Part shown: in pieces, positions 13,286-22,422 of the stretch
How the letters are laid out: every line of letters begins with the position of its first letter
Numbering within the stretch: position 1 is the stretch's first letter
NCBI GenBank assembly: GCA_035048815.1
Contig: JAUCBN010000043.1
Span: forward strand, 935,001-999,000
Direction: 5' to 3'
DNA from: Abelmoschus esculentus
Lineage: Eukaryota; Streptophyta; Magnoliopsida; Malvales; Malvaceae
Length of the DNA: 64,000 nucleotides
Program-made: the position numbers and the translations under genes
Notes under the pieces: generated by a model
The model's database searches: none
The model's input: the letters and a program-made list of their open reading frames with translations, nothing else
What the model was told of the DNA's origin: nothing

Positions 13286-13293
13286 ATTATATA
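13286..13293 (-). promoter_or_regulatory. TATA box of the NCL gene
   Basis: TATATAAT on the minus strand lies 70-77 bp upstream of the NCL ATG, which would leave a 5' leader of about 40 nt. No competing TATA is closer. Confidence 0.5.
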
Positions 13294-13800
13294 GGAATGA
13301 AAAAGTGACTGAAAATGGGGCGAGAGTGGTGGAGTGTTTGAACCGTGTGTAAGGATGATTATGACTATATCATGGGTGTGAACTAGAAATGGGATAAATA
13401 TTAAAAAATAGAAAGAGTTTATGGTAAATATTAATAATATTATTATAAAAATTTTAAATATATATTTTATAATCGATTAGATATCTTTTCCTAAAGTTGA
13501 TATCTAAAAGAATTATTTTAAATTAATATCTGAATTATTCAGTTTCTCTCGTAATTTAAATTTTATATATCTTATAATTTTAGTTATAATTTAAATTAAT
13601 TTGATAAATTTAATATTTTTATTTATTTTTCTCCCACTTTTGAATTGATGATAATACGACAAAGTTTAAGTGACATTTTTCTTCCTTTTAAGAAATTAGT
13701 CCACTTTTAACTCCATTTCTTTAATGTCCTTTTCGACCATAAAGAACCTTTTAGGGTGCACTATTCATAATTTGAGTAGGTCCACAGCAATATTATAAGT
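13294..13800. other. NCL upstream region, no gene
   Basis: AT-rich DNA between the NCL TATA box and the retroelement insertion. I see no ORF, RNA gene or distinctive regulatory cluster. Confidence 0.5.
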
Positions 13801-13804
13801 ATAT

Positions 13805-14374
13805 TGTCACGGGGCTAGAGTCTTGACCTAGCTGCACCGCGTGGCCTTAGTCGATGTTCTTAGACAAACGACTAAGTCAGCCTGAAAACTCGCTCCGGAA
13901 GATCAAACTTCCCAAGGCACTAAGAACGCTGAATCGTTCTGGCGGAAAGCAAACTATGAGTATGGCTACTCAAGAACGAAAAGAAGAACGCGAAGAACAC
14001 AAAGAACAATTGAGAGAGTTTTTTTAGAGTGAATGCCACTTGATTACTCAAAGATGAGATGATACAAATGAGACTGGGGAGGTCTCTATTTATAGTTGAT
14101 TCCCCTTACATCCGACGGTTCCCACTGATTTACATCGATGGCTAGGATCATTTCCTACCAACCACATTGGCACAATCCTAAGAATATTCCATGTTAACTA
14201 AGAAACAAATCCTAAGAATACAAGGAAAGTTTACAAGGCCAAAATGGCTATCTTCTAGAATCCTCCATGGAACGGGCTAAGTCTGGTGGTACCTTTAGGC
14301 CCAAAATCTCCTTAAGAACCTCTTGGGCAGCAATATGCGCATGTGGCACGGGCTCGAACTGACGGCCCGTGACA
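13805..14374 (-). repeat. 3' LTR of the gag-only element
   Basis: 570 bp, bounded by TGTCACGGG and CCCGTGACA. It carries the same TATA-like box at 14086-14095 on the minus strand. The protease-bearing ORF runs through its outer end and stops inside it at 14248. Confidence 0.92.
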
Positions 14375-16014
14375 TTCTCCCCCACCAAACATGGCGACGC
14401 CCTCGTCGCCGCCTCGGAACGAAGATAGAACCGATCCTGGGAATTCCTTGTCACCTCGGCTTGCCCCAAACTCTGAATCGGGCTGGATGCTCTTCTCATA
14501 AAGAGCACTCGACTCTGGCTCAGTTGTCCACCCAAATGGACTGCTTGCTTTGGTACTCGTCGCCATCTAACATCAGTCACCGTCCCTCCAAGCGCATCTC
14601 GATCGTAGGAGTTAGCTCCTACCAGTTGTGATTTGCCCCCATTCGGACACACATGGTCCTTGCACAATGACTTGGACGCCACAACATTGAACACTGAGCG
14701 GTCTCTCAAGATCGTCGGCAACCCTCGTTTGCGCCTAAGAACTCTGAAAGGTGGCTTGTGCTCTCGCCAAGTATCGACAACTCCATTTGAAGGGTTAGGT
14801 TTTTGTTGGCCTACACCCGACAAACAAGGCAAATCAAACTGTAAAACACAATCATTGTGTTCGGGATGTACCTCAATCAACTTTTCCGCATTCACTCTAA
14901 CTCGCATCAATCTTTCTTCACTCGTGAAGTTTGATGCTCCCATCGATGCTCCGTCTTCATTGAAGCTCGATGCCTCGTCCATCTCCTCAATGGATGGATC
15001 TCCCACGGGTTCACTATCATGTGGCTCAGGCAACTCTTGCCCCACCAAGGTGTCCACTCCAATAGCCTCCAAAGCGATGCCTCCTTCCCTTGGAGCATCC
15101 TTGGTAAGCTGAATGGATGTCAGCTTCTCGATCCTTCGTCCCTTGTCTCGATACACGGGCACAACACAATGTTGTTTCGGATCCAAAATGCATATAACAT
15201 CGGCACAAGGGATGATAAGAGCTTGAACACGGTCAAGGAAGTTAAGCCCCAAAACGAAATCAAAGTCATCTAAGTGAATTACCTTGAAATCTTCCTTGGC
15301 CTTCCATTCACCAATCTGCAGCTCTACCTTCCGCACTGTTCCAACAACTGGAACCTCCTTGGCATTAACGGTCTTGATCTTTTTGGTTGAACCTTCAACT
15401 TTGAGACCAAGCTTCTCAGCAGCCATCTTTGACATGAAGAGATCGGATGCTCCGGTATCCACTAGAGCACTCCTCGATCGTCCCGCCACGTTGATGTTGA
15501 CAAACATCAACCCATTCTGCTTCGGGCCCTTCTTCGCCTTTGCAGAATTTAGTATCATTGCCCTAAGCTTACAAGCCTCACTTGACTCGGGCTTGTCCCT
15601 TTTGGGCTGCTTGGCTCGATCCGGGTGCTCACGAACTACGTGAGGTCCCTTGCTCTCGTAACATTGCTTCCCCACCCTTGGCTTGATTGCTCTAACACTA
15701 GCAATCGTACCAAGCATACATTCCTCGTCCTCTTGCTCGTCATCCGCATCATTGATCGTATCGGGACGCTTCTTCTTGGGACACTCTTTCACCAAGTGTG
15801 AACCATGGCAATGGTAGCACTTCAAAGGCCCTCGATCCTTTTTCTCCGATGGTTTGACAAACTTGTTGACCCTCTCATCATCATTGCAAGAATGATTATC
15901 CTCCTCGTCTCCCCCACCAAAGCTCTTACCTCGGGGCTTGGAAGACTTGGACATGTTAACTTCGAACTGAGCTATGGACTCGGCTGCGGTAAAGGCTTTG
16001 GAAAGCTCCTCGAC
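14248..16014 (-). CDS. CCHC zinc knuckle plus aspartic protease ORF
   Basis: In frame with gag after one TGA; the first ATG is at 15954, giving 568 aa. Near residue 46 is a zinc knuckle, CYHCHGSHLVKEC. Near residues 160-175 is a retropepsin active site, ALVDTGASDLFMSK, followed by the flap and the FVLGLNFLDR motif. About 250 further residues show no known domain, and there are no RT or integrase motifs. The frame crosses the PPT and ends inside the 3' LTR, so the last 42 codons are LTR-encoded. Long coding integrity in a presumably non-autonomous element suggests recent selection or very recent insertion. Confidence 0.85.
   Translation of the reverse strand, partial: VEELSKAFTAAESIAQFEVNMSKSSKPRGKSFGGGDEEDNHSCNDDERVNKFVKPSEKKDRGPLKCYHCHGSHLVKECPKKKRPDTINDADDEQEDEECMLGTIASVRAIKPRVGKQCYESKGPHVVREHPDRAKQPKRDKPESSEACKLRAMILNSAKAKKGPKQNGLMFVNINVAGRSRSALVDTGASDLFMSKMAAEKLGLKVEGSTKKIKTVNAKEVPVVGTVRKVELQIGEWKAKEDFKVIHLDDFDFVLGLNFLDRVQALIIPCADVICILDPKQHCVVPVYRDKGRRIEKLTSIQLTKDAPREGGIALEAIGVDTLVGQELPEPHDSEPVGDPSIEEMDEASSFNEDGASMGASNFTSEERLMRVRVNAEKLIEVHPEHNDCVLQFDLPCLSGVGQQKPNPSNGVVDTWREHKPPFRVLRRKRGLPTILRDRSVFNVVASKSLCKDHVCPNGGKSQLVGANSYDRDALGGTVTDVRWRRVPKQAVHLGGQLSQSRVLFMRRASSPIQSLGQAEVTRNSQDRFYLRSEAATRASPCLVGENVTGRQFEPVPHAHIAAQEVLKEILGLKVPPDLARSMEDSRR
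14375..14390 (-). promoter_or_regulatory. Polypurine tract
   Basis: The minus strand reads TTTGGTGGGGGAGAA immediately before the 3' LTR, as expected for plus-strand DNA priming. Confidence 0.8.
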
Positions 16015-16767
16015 TCACCTACGCTCTAGCTCCATTTGAGCCCATCTTTGGAGTCCATCCATGAAGTAGGAAAATCCCTCCGCTTCACTTAAGTCCTGGA
16101 TTTGGAGCTTGATTTCAATGAACTTCCTGACATAGTCAGTGATGGAACCCTCATGTTTCAATTGCCGCAACTTCTTACGAGCCTCCCGTTGAGCATTCGT
16201 CGGATAGAATTGCTCTTTGAACTCAACTTGGAACTCCTTCCATGTCTCAAAAGGAATGTCTCCACTCGGCTCCTCCGAGCATCTGCGTCGCCACCACAAA
16301 AGAGCGACATCAGTTAAATACATCGAAGCAACGTTTACTTTCTCCGCATCATCCTTGATGCCCATGGCTCGAAAATACTGCTCCATGCCCCACAAGAAGT
16401 TCTCAACATCTTGGGCCGATCGGTTCCCCTTGAACACCTTTGGCTTTGGAATGTCCTTCTTCGACTTGGATGCAGTGGTCATCTTTCCATTCATCAAGGC
16501 AACTTTGTAAATATACAAGTCTGCCTTCATCTCCTCCATCTCAATCTTCACAGCCTGCAATTCGGCCTCAAGCACCTCGCACCTCTCTTCCGCACCGTTG
16601 GCCACCTGGCTGAGTTTATCAACTCGCTCCTCCAGCGTAGCTACAGCATCCCTCGAACTTGCTCTTTGGCTTTGCCCAGCAACGATCTTCACACCCTTTG
16701 CTGCAACGTCTTCTTCTCCACGTGCCATAATCACTAGCGCCTTGCTCGAACCACGCTCTGATACCAC
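16015..16767 (-). CDS. gag: Retroelement gag (capsid) ORF
   Basis: 250-aa reading frame starting just inside the PBS. Residues about 40-80 form a predicted coiled coil (LEERVDKLSQVANGAEERCE). The middle and C-terminal part is a Retrotrans_gag capsid domain, with KVFKGNRSAQDVENFLWGM, YLTDVALLWWRRR and LRQLKHEGSITDYVRKF. The frame ends at a TGA (16015-16017) in ...MELERR; the following codons, in the same frame, lead directly into the CCHC/protease ORF. The natural product was probably a single gag-pro polyprotein and the TGA looks like a CGA-to-TGA change at a CpG site, although stop-codon readthrough cannot be excluded. Confidence 0.88.
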   Translation of the reverse strand: MVSERGSSKALVIMARGEEDVAAKGVKIVAGQSQRASSRDAVATLEERVDKLSQVANGAEERCEVLEAELQAVKIEMEEMKADLYIYKVALMNGKMTTASKSKKDIPKPKVFKGNRSAQDVENFLWGMEQYFRAMGIKDDAEKVNVASMYLTDVALLWWRRRCSEEPSGDIPFETWKEFQVEFKEQFYPTNAQREARKKLRQLKHEGSITDYVRKFIEIKLQIQDLSEAEGFSYFMDGLQRWAQMELERR

Positions 16768-16768
16768 T
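16755..16768 (-). promoter_or_regulatory. Primer-binding site, tRNA-iMet
   Basis: Directly inside the 5' LTR the minus strand reads TGGTATCAGAGC, the classic plant LTR-element sequence complementary to the 3' end of initiator tRNA-Met. This fixes the direction of the element. Confidence 0.9.
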
Positions 16769-17340
16769 TGTCACGGGGCTAGAGTCTTGACCTAGCTGCA
16801 CCGCGCGGCCTTAGTCGATGTTCTTAGACAAACGACTAAGTCAGCCTGAAAACTCGCTCCGGAAGATCAAACTTCCCAAGGCACTAAGAACGCTGAATCG
16901 TTCTGGCGGAAAGCAAACTATGAGTATGGCTACTCAAGAACGAAAAGAAGAACGCGAAGAACACAAAGAACAATTGAGAGAGTTTTTTTTAGAGTGAATG
17001 CCACTTGATTACTCAAAGATGAGATGATATAAATGAGACTGGGGAGGTCTCTATTTATAGTTGATTCCCCTTACATCCGACGGTTCCCACTGATTTACAT
17101 CGATGGCTAGGATCATTTCCTACCAACCACATTGGCACAATCCTAAGAATATTCCATGTTAACTAAGGAAACAAATCCTAAGAATACAAGGAAAGTTTAC
17201 AAGGCCAAAATGGCTATCTTCTAGAATCCTCCATGGAACGGGCTAAGTCTGGTGGTACCTTTAGGCCCAAAATCTCCTTAAGAACCTCTTGGGCAGCAAT
17301 ATGCGCATGTGGCACGGGTTCGAACTGACGGCCCGTGACA
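16769..17340 (-). repeat. 5' LTR of the gag-only element
   Basis: This is the upstream LTR in element orientation. It carries a TATA-like CTATAAATAG on the minus strand (17051-17060), a plausible promoter. It differs from the partner LTR by an extra T in a T-run near 16984, an extra G near 17167, and substitutions near 16806, 17030 and 17319. Confidence 0.92.
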
Positions 17341-17344
17341 ATAT

Positions 17345-19164
17345 GCATTACTTGGATAAAATATACCTAACAAGAGAAAACGAATAATATTCATTTTAAA
17401 AAATTCGAGTTTAATTATAATATATGTAACGTGTATGTATACTATTAAAAGATTGAAAATATCTATAAATAGATATTAGTCTAAGGATAACAGAGATGTA
17501 CAATTTTATAGATTTTACACCACATCCATCCTAATTAAGATAAGGATGAATATTGAATAGTAGGTAGGTGATGAATTTAAGATTGTATTCGTATTATATT
17601 CGTCTACACTCGCTCTTCACATCCTGTTTCGCTCCATCCCGTCTCGCCCCGCCCTCCTAATAATTAGATTATAGATAATCGAACTTGGCTATATTTCTGA
17701 GACAATTACTTAAAATAACAATCGTTGCTCCAAAAGAAATACACTCGTTGTATGATAGGATGGACCGTCGGCAACGCATTTCATACACGGAATCAGTGTA
17801 GACCATGGAATCAAGTTGGCCGGACAGGATTTCAAAGATGTAGCACACACTAGACCAAATAGAGCAAGAAACACAACAAGTGACAAATGTTGGTATTTAT
17901 TACAACAATGTGAAATGTTAGAAATATAGGTATGGGTAATGCTAGATAAATATAAATATTAGATATAATATTTGATAAATATAAATATCAAATTTGTTTA
18001 AAGATATCAAATTTATAAAATAAATAATAAATTTATATGATGTTGATTAATTTTTAATTCGGTTCACAAATTGATGATGTAATATATATATGAAAACGTG
18101 AGATCAAATATATTTAAACATAAAGATAGAATCAAAATTAAAGGTCAAAAGTAAACATACATATTTAAAAAACGAGAGGTAAATGTACGATGAATCTATT
18201 TTATTTTATTTTATATTTAACAAAAAAAATAATAAAATTGGGAGGTTGGGGGCTCCCGTCCCTTAAATGTTCAATGTTCTTTTATTTTAGTTTGGTTGAC
18301 ATTTCGTTCGTACAATATAAAAAAAAATATTAAAATCAAATACGCTTAATTATAATATATAATATAATGATTATTCATCTTATTTTTTAAACATGAGATA
18401 TAAAAAATTATATTTTATGATAAATCGTCTATCTTATAATAAATATATCTAAAAAAATATTCTTATCAATAATAGATATATTACTAAAAAATACTATATG
18501 TTAAAAAATTGCTTAATTTTTTGGGCCCTAATCTCATTGAGACGAGATATCACCACAATGGGCTAAAATTAGACTCTCATATTGTACACACCATCTACAA
18601 AATAACAAGGCTTTAATTACAAATTTTCAAAAGAATAAGCTCATTGGTAACGTATACATTATATGATAATGTTTTGCGAAAGGATGAGTCTATAACGGGC
18701 GTCGAATACTGTTAAATATAATTGAATATTATTAAATTAATTTATAAAGAATAAAATTCTAAAAGACTAATCATACAATTATTAATTATATGTTGAGTTT
18801 ATCACTCTTTTATTAATTACATATTGAGTCTTTGAGATTTTAAATTTTATTAATTAATTTAATGATTTTCAATAATATTTAATGTAATGGTGTTCAGCAG
18901 TGTTCGACACTGCATCAGATAAAAAGAATCAAGTTGCCACCCTCCTATCTTAGTATCCAACGTGTCCCTTCTCTTACCCTTCAATTTCTTTTCTTTTTTT
19001 TTTGTCTTAAAGAGACCCCTAAAATAATAGAAAAATAACAGCAATTGGGAAACACAACATGAAAAAGAAAAGTAGCCCCCCAACCCCCATTGTTAGATAG
19101 CTTTATTGCATTTTTGTCCATTTTTTATTTTATTTTTGCATCAGATCTTCTGTCATCTCTTTGA
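17345..19164. other. AT-rich intergenic DNA
   Basis: No gene supported. A pyrimidine-rich GC patch (about 17606-17662, with gtctcgccccgccctcc) stands out from the AT background. The segment 18780-18910 is one member of a dispersed repeat whose second member lies at 20975-21090. The last 100 bp is probably the 3' UTR of the bZIP gene. Confidence 0.5.
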
Positions 19165-20476
19165 TCAACTCATAACTTGTTCTTCATTCTCCGGTGGCAG
19201 CGGAGGCGGCTGTGACGGTGCATGGTGGTTGTTATTGTTGTTGTTCATTTTCTTGAGGCTTTGTTGTTGCTGGTAGACTTGTCTCAGTCTCTCAATTTCC
19301 TTCTTCAATGCTTCTTGATGAGCTGAATTTTTAATACAAAAATTGATATAAAAAATAGGAAATTTGCATGTAGATGAAGAGAAAAGAGACGTTTATGGAA
19401 TTAATGCAAATAGTTGGACTCGAAAAAATATCTTTCCATGAAAAGGACTATTTTCTATATAAACCAACTGAATTAATCTCGAATTCTTAAGCTAAGAATA
19501 CTAATTAATTACTTATATAATTAAGAAACAAAACTCACCATCTTTGAAAATCTTGTCCTGAGCCAAAGCTGCAATTCTTTGCTTCAAAGCACTATTGTCA
19601 ACATTGAGAATCAGTCTTTGATGATCCAAGAAAGCAACCCTCGGTGATAATGCTGATACTTCAGCCTTCATTTTGGATATTAAATCATTTTTTAATTAAA
19701 AAAGCATACAAATTTGAAAATTATGGATAATATTTTGGTCTGATTTGCACCTGTAATGTTGTGACGCTCCTTTCAAGCTCTGAAATATATTGCAGCTTTC
19801 TCACTCTTGATCTTTGTGCTGATTGCCGGTTTGCCAGAATTCTGTTCATTGTGCAAATCAATGGAAGGTCTTAAAATGGTGGAAAAAATAATGTTTTTTT
19901 TTACCTCTTAACCCTCTTCGGATCAACGATAGAGTCGCCGTTGGAGTTGGACAGTGGCTGAGTAGCTTGTGGTTCGGGTTTGCATGAGCTCTCCACCTCT
20001 CCCGGTTCATTCTTGGGGTGTTGCAGATCTAGGGATGGCACCGGTTTCTCATCATTGTTGCTGTTTTGATCCGACGTGGGAGTCGAAGGGTTCGATGAGG
20101 ATACGGCCGGTGCAGCAGCCACGGCGATGGCGACGTCGTCCGAGAACATAGACATGAGCTGCTCGTCGTCGAGGCGGTTGAACACATTGGCATCCGTCAT
20201 CATGGCATTGTTGTTGTTGTTATTGTTGGGTGAGTCCCTACATTCTAATTCCATCATCAATGGTTGCTCGAGGAAGGCGATGGAATCACTAATGGACCGA
20301 CGGTGACCCCCGCGGCATGCCGACGAGAAGTCGAGGAACTCGCCCACCCATGAAGGCTGGTGGTTGGAGTCAGTCATGGTGTTGGGAATGAAGTTTGCCA
20401 TAGCCGGCACTCTTTGGTGCGGGAAGGATGGCCAATTTTGTGTCATGTTAGGTATCTTTGGAGGTAATTGTGCCAT
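19165..20476 (-). CDS. bZIP transcription factor, bZIP34/61-like
   Basis: Four exons on the minus strand (20476-19905, 19841-19751, 19665-19539, 19322-19165) give 948 bp and 315 aa, all with GT-AG introns. The start MAQLPPKIPNM matches the conserved N-terminus of plant bZIP34/61; the frame stays open upstream but without family support. Other motifs are HRRSISDSIAFLE (potential kinase/14-3-3 site), an (N)7 run, and the basic region ILANRQSAQRSRVRKLQYIS with the invariant N-x7-R, split by intron 1. The zipper follows, with SPRVAFLDHQR. Group E factors carry a proline in the zipper that is reported to disfavour homodimers; a proline is present here. Family roles include pollen development and secondary growth; the target set here is unknown. 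Confidence 0.93.
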
Positions 20477-20803
20477 TTCTAAAGCTAATGTCACTAACTC
20501 CGAACGCAAAACACAAAGCAAAACAACACGAAAACCAAAGCTAATCTTAAAAACTAACCAATCTAACTCACAAAATCCGAACATAAACCATAATCATAGA
20601 CAAGAATCATAAGATCGTATGAATGTGTTGTGTAAGCCAATCCGCAAGGGGGTATAAGGGTAGTTTTATTAGTTTATATCTTAGAGATAATGGGGAGGTG
20701 GGTCACATGGGGGGAGATTAGGGACAGCTAGCAACAGCTGGGGGCTTTTCTCCGATGGAAAAGTCGCAGTGTGGGTTTAATTAACCGGTGGAATCAGCAG
20801 CAC

Positions 20804-20809
20804 CACGTG
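20804..20809. promoter_or_regulatory. G-box (CACGTG) upstream of the bZIP gene
   Basis: CACGTG sits 328 bp upstream of the bZIP ATG, inside a short GC-richer stretch. It is a standard bZIP/bHLH binding core, so autoregulation is possible. No experimental support is visible. Confidence 0.4.
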
Positions 20810-22422
20810 CCGATGTGACCCTTTTCATTGGCATCAACTATAGTGTATATTTATAGGAATAGTATCTAATAATTAGAAAACCTTTACAACATAAGGTAAT
20901 ATGCAATTTTGTGTATTATATGGGCTGGATTGGACGGATATTGTATTGAAATATATTATCTAAAATAAAATTTTAATTAGATTAATTATATATTGAATTT
21001 TTAAATTTTTTATTTTTTTATTAATTAATTTAATAATTTTTAACGATATTTAAATCTAGTAATATTTAATGATGTTCGTTGTACATGATAAATTTATCCG
21101 TTAATTAAATTATAACAATGTGGCAAATAAATATAGTCCTAGTTGAACATTTATACATATTCAGAAGCATTCAATGAATTCTGGCACCAAATTGTTGGTA
21201 AATCATTGTTATTAAAAGTTTCTGATGAACTTAGGTTAAAAGAATAATATATAAGGATATGATTAAGTTATATAGTGTAAAATTTAAGTTTTATATATAT
21301 TTTAGATGTTAGATGATTAAAATGGCGGCTCAAAACAGTTAATTATGTAAAGATTATCACTTAAAAAAATAAAATAAATCTGAATAATTTATTTCAATCA
21401 TTTAATATCTAAAAAACGTATAAAACTTATTTGATCTTATAAAATATATATATAATGTATGTAGCGAAAAGATGTAGAGAATTTGTGTTAGGGGATGAAC
21501 TGTGAAAGAAACTGAACTTGTAAGAATCATGTCCTTTCTTGTTCCTCCATGTGCACTGTTTGTAGGATCCCCCACCCCTTTCCCTTTCCCTTGCTTTGTC
21601 CCCAAATCAGACTCACATGGACTCTAATATGACCCTTATTGTTTATTTTTTAATTTTATTTCCCCCAAGCTTCTTGGTACCTTCCATCATCTCATGTTGG
21701 AATTTTTCTAAAAATTAAAAACACCCCCCTAATCATGATTAGTGTAAAATAATAAGGCATATTCAGGAACCACTCTGGCAAATAAAAAAATTTGTCTATT
21801 TACTTCTGTTCTTCTAAAAATAACAATTTAATTATTCAATTATACAAGAGTAAAGTTGGGAATGAAGAACAGTAAAAAAAGATTTTACGAAGCAGAGTTA
21901 ACTGGTCCATGGTGATTGGTTGGTGGAAGTCATAATGAATCTTGGGGGCTTGACCATTGACCAACTTTTGGTCCACTCGGGTGTTAGGGTTCTGGCCCCA
22001 GCTACAACTTGAACCACCCTAATATCGATCCAGACCCTCAGCCTGGGTGCGGCAGAGGAAGCAACCTGGACCAGAACCAGTAGGGTTGGTTTTGAAATCA
22101 ACTCTTGGGTATGACAGAAAAGAGAGAATAGAAATTATTGTTCAAAGCTGAGCTATATGAATTCGTTGGTATTTCATATAAAAGAGAGAATACAAATTAT
22201 TTGACAAAGATGGCTTGACATGAATATTCTAGGAAATTCGAAGAGTTCGAATAACATATCTATACGTATATTCTATGCATCATACTGAACACAATTTGTA
22301 CATTGGTATATTCATGTCATTATCGAGATTAGACACAATCCATGGCACATTCATAAGAGCTAAGGAACATGGTGTCTGATTCTATAAGAGCTTGATGTCA
22401 AGATTAATGTTTGAAAATCAAC
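20810..22422. other. Intergenic region between bZIP and HGD
   Basis: AT-rich, no supported gene. It contains the second copy of a dispersed repeat (20975-21090; words taattaatttaat and taatatttaatgatgttcg match 18850-18905). A GC-richer segment, 21898-22110, has an open minus frame of 67 codons with no recognisable domain. Confidence 0.45.

Larger units (their letters stand above)
13805..17340 (-). mobile_element. Gag-protease-only LTR retrotransposon (TR-GAG type)
   Basis: Complete 3536-bp element in minus orientation. LTRs of 570 and 572 bp begin TGTCACGGG and end CCCGTGACA, a perfect 9-bp terminal inverted repeat. ATAT flanks both sides (13801-13804 and 17341-17344) as a 4-bp target-site duplication. 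The PBS matches initiator tRNA-Met, and a purine-rich PPT abuts the 3' LTR. The 2394-bp interior encodes gag, a CCHC knuckle and an aspartic protease, but no reverse transcriptase, RNase H or integrase. It matches the non-autonomous TR-GAG class and must use another element's polymerase. By eye the LTRs differ by only 3 substitutions and 2 single-base indels, so insertion was recent. Confidence 0.9.

Noticed and set aside
21898..22101. 67-codon minus frame between bZIP and HGD
   Set aside because: No recognised domain, no splice partner, no conserved start context.
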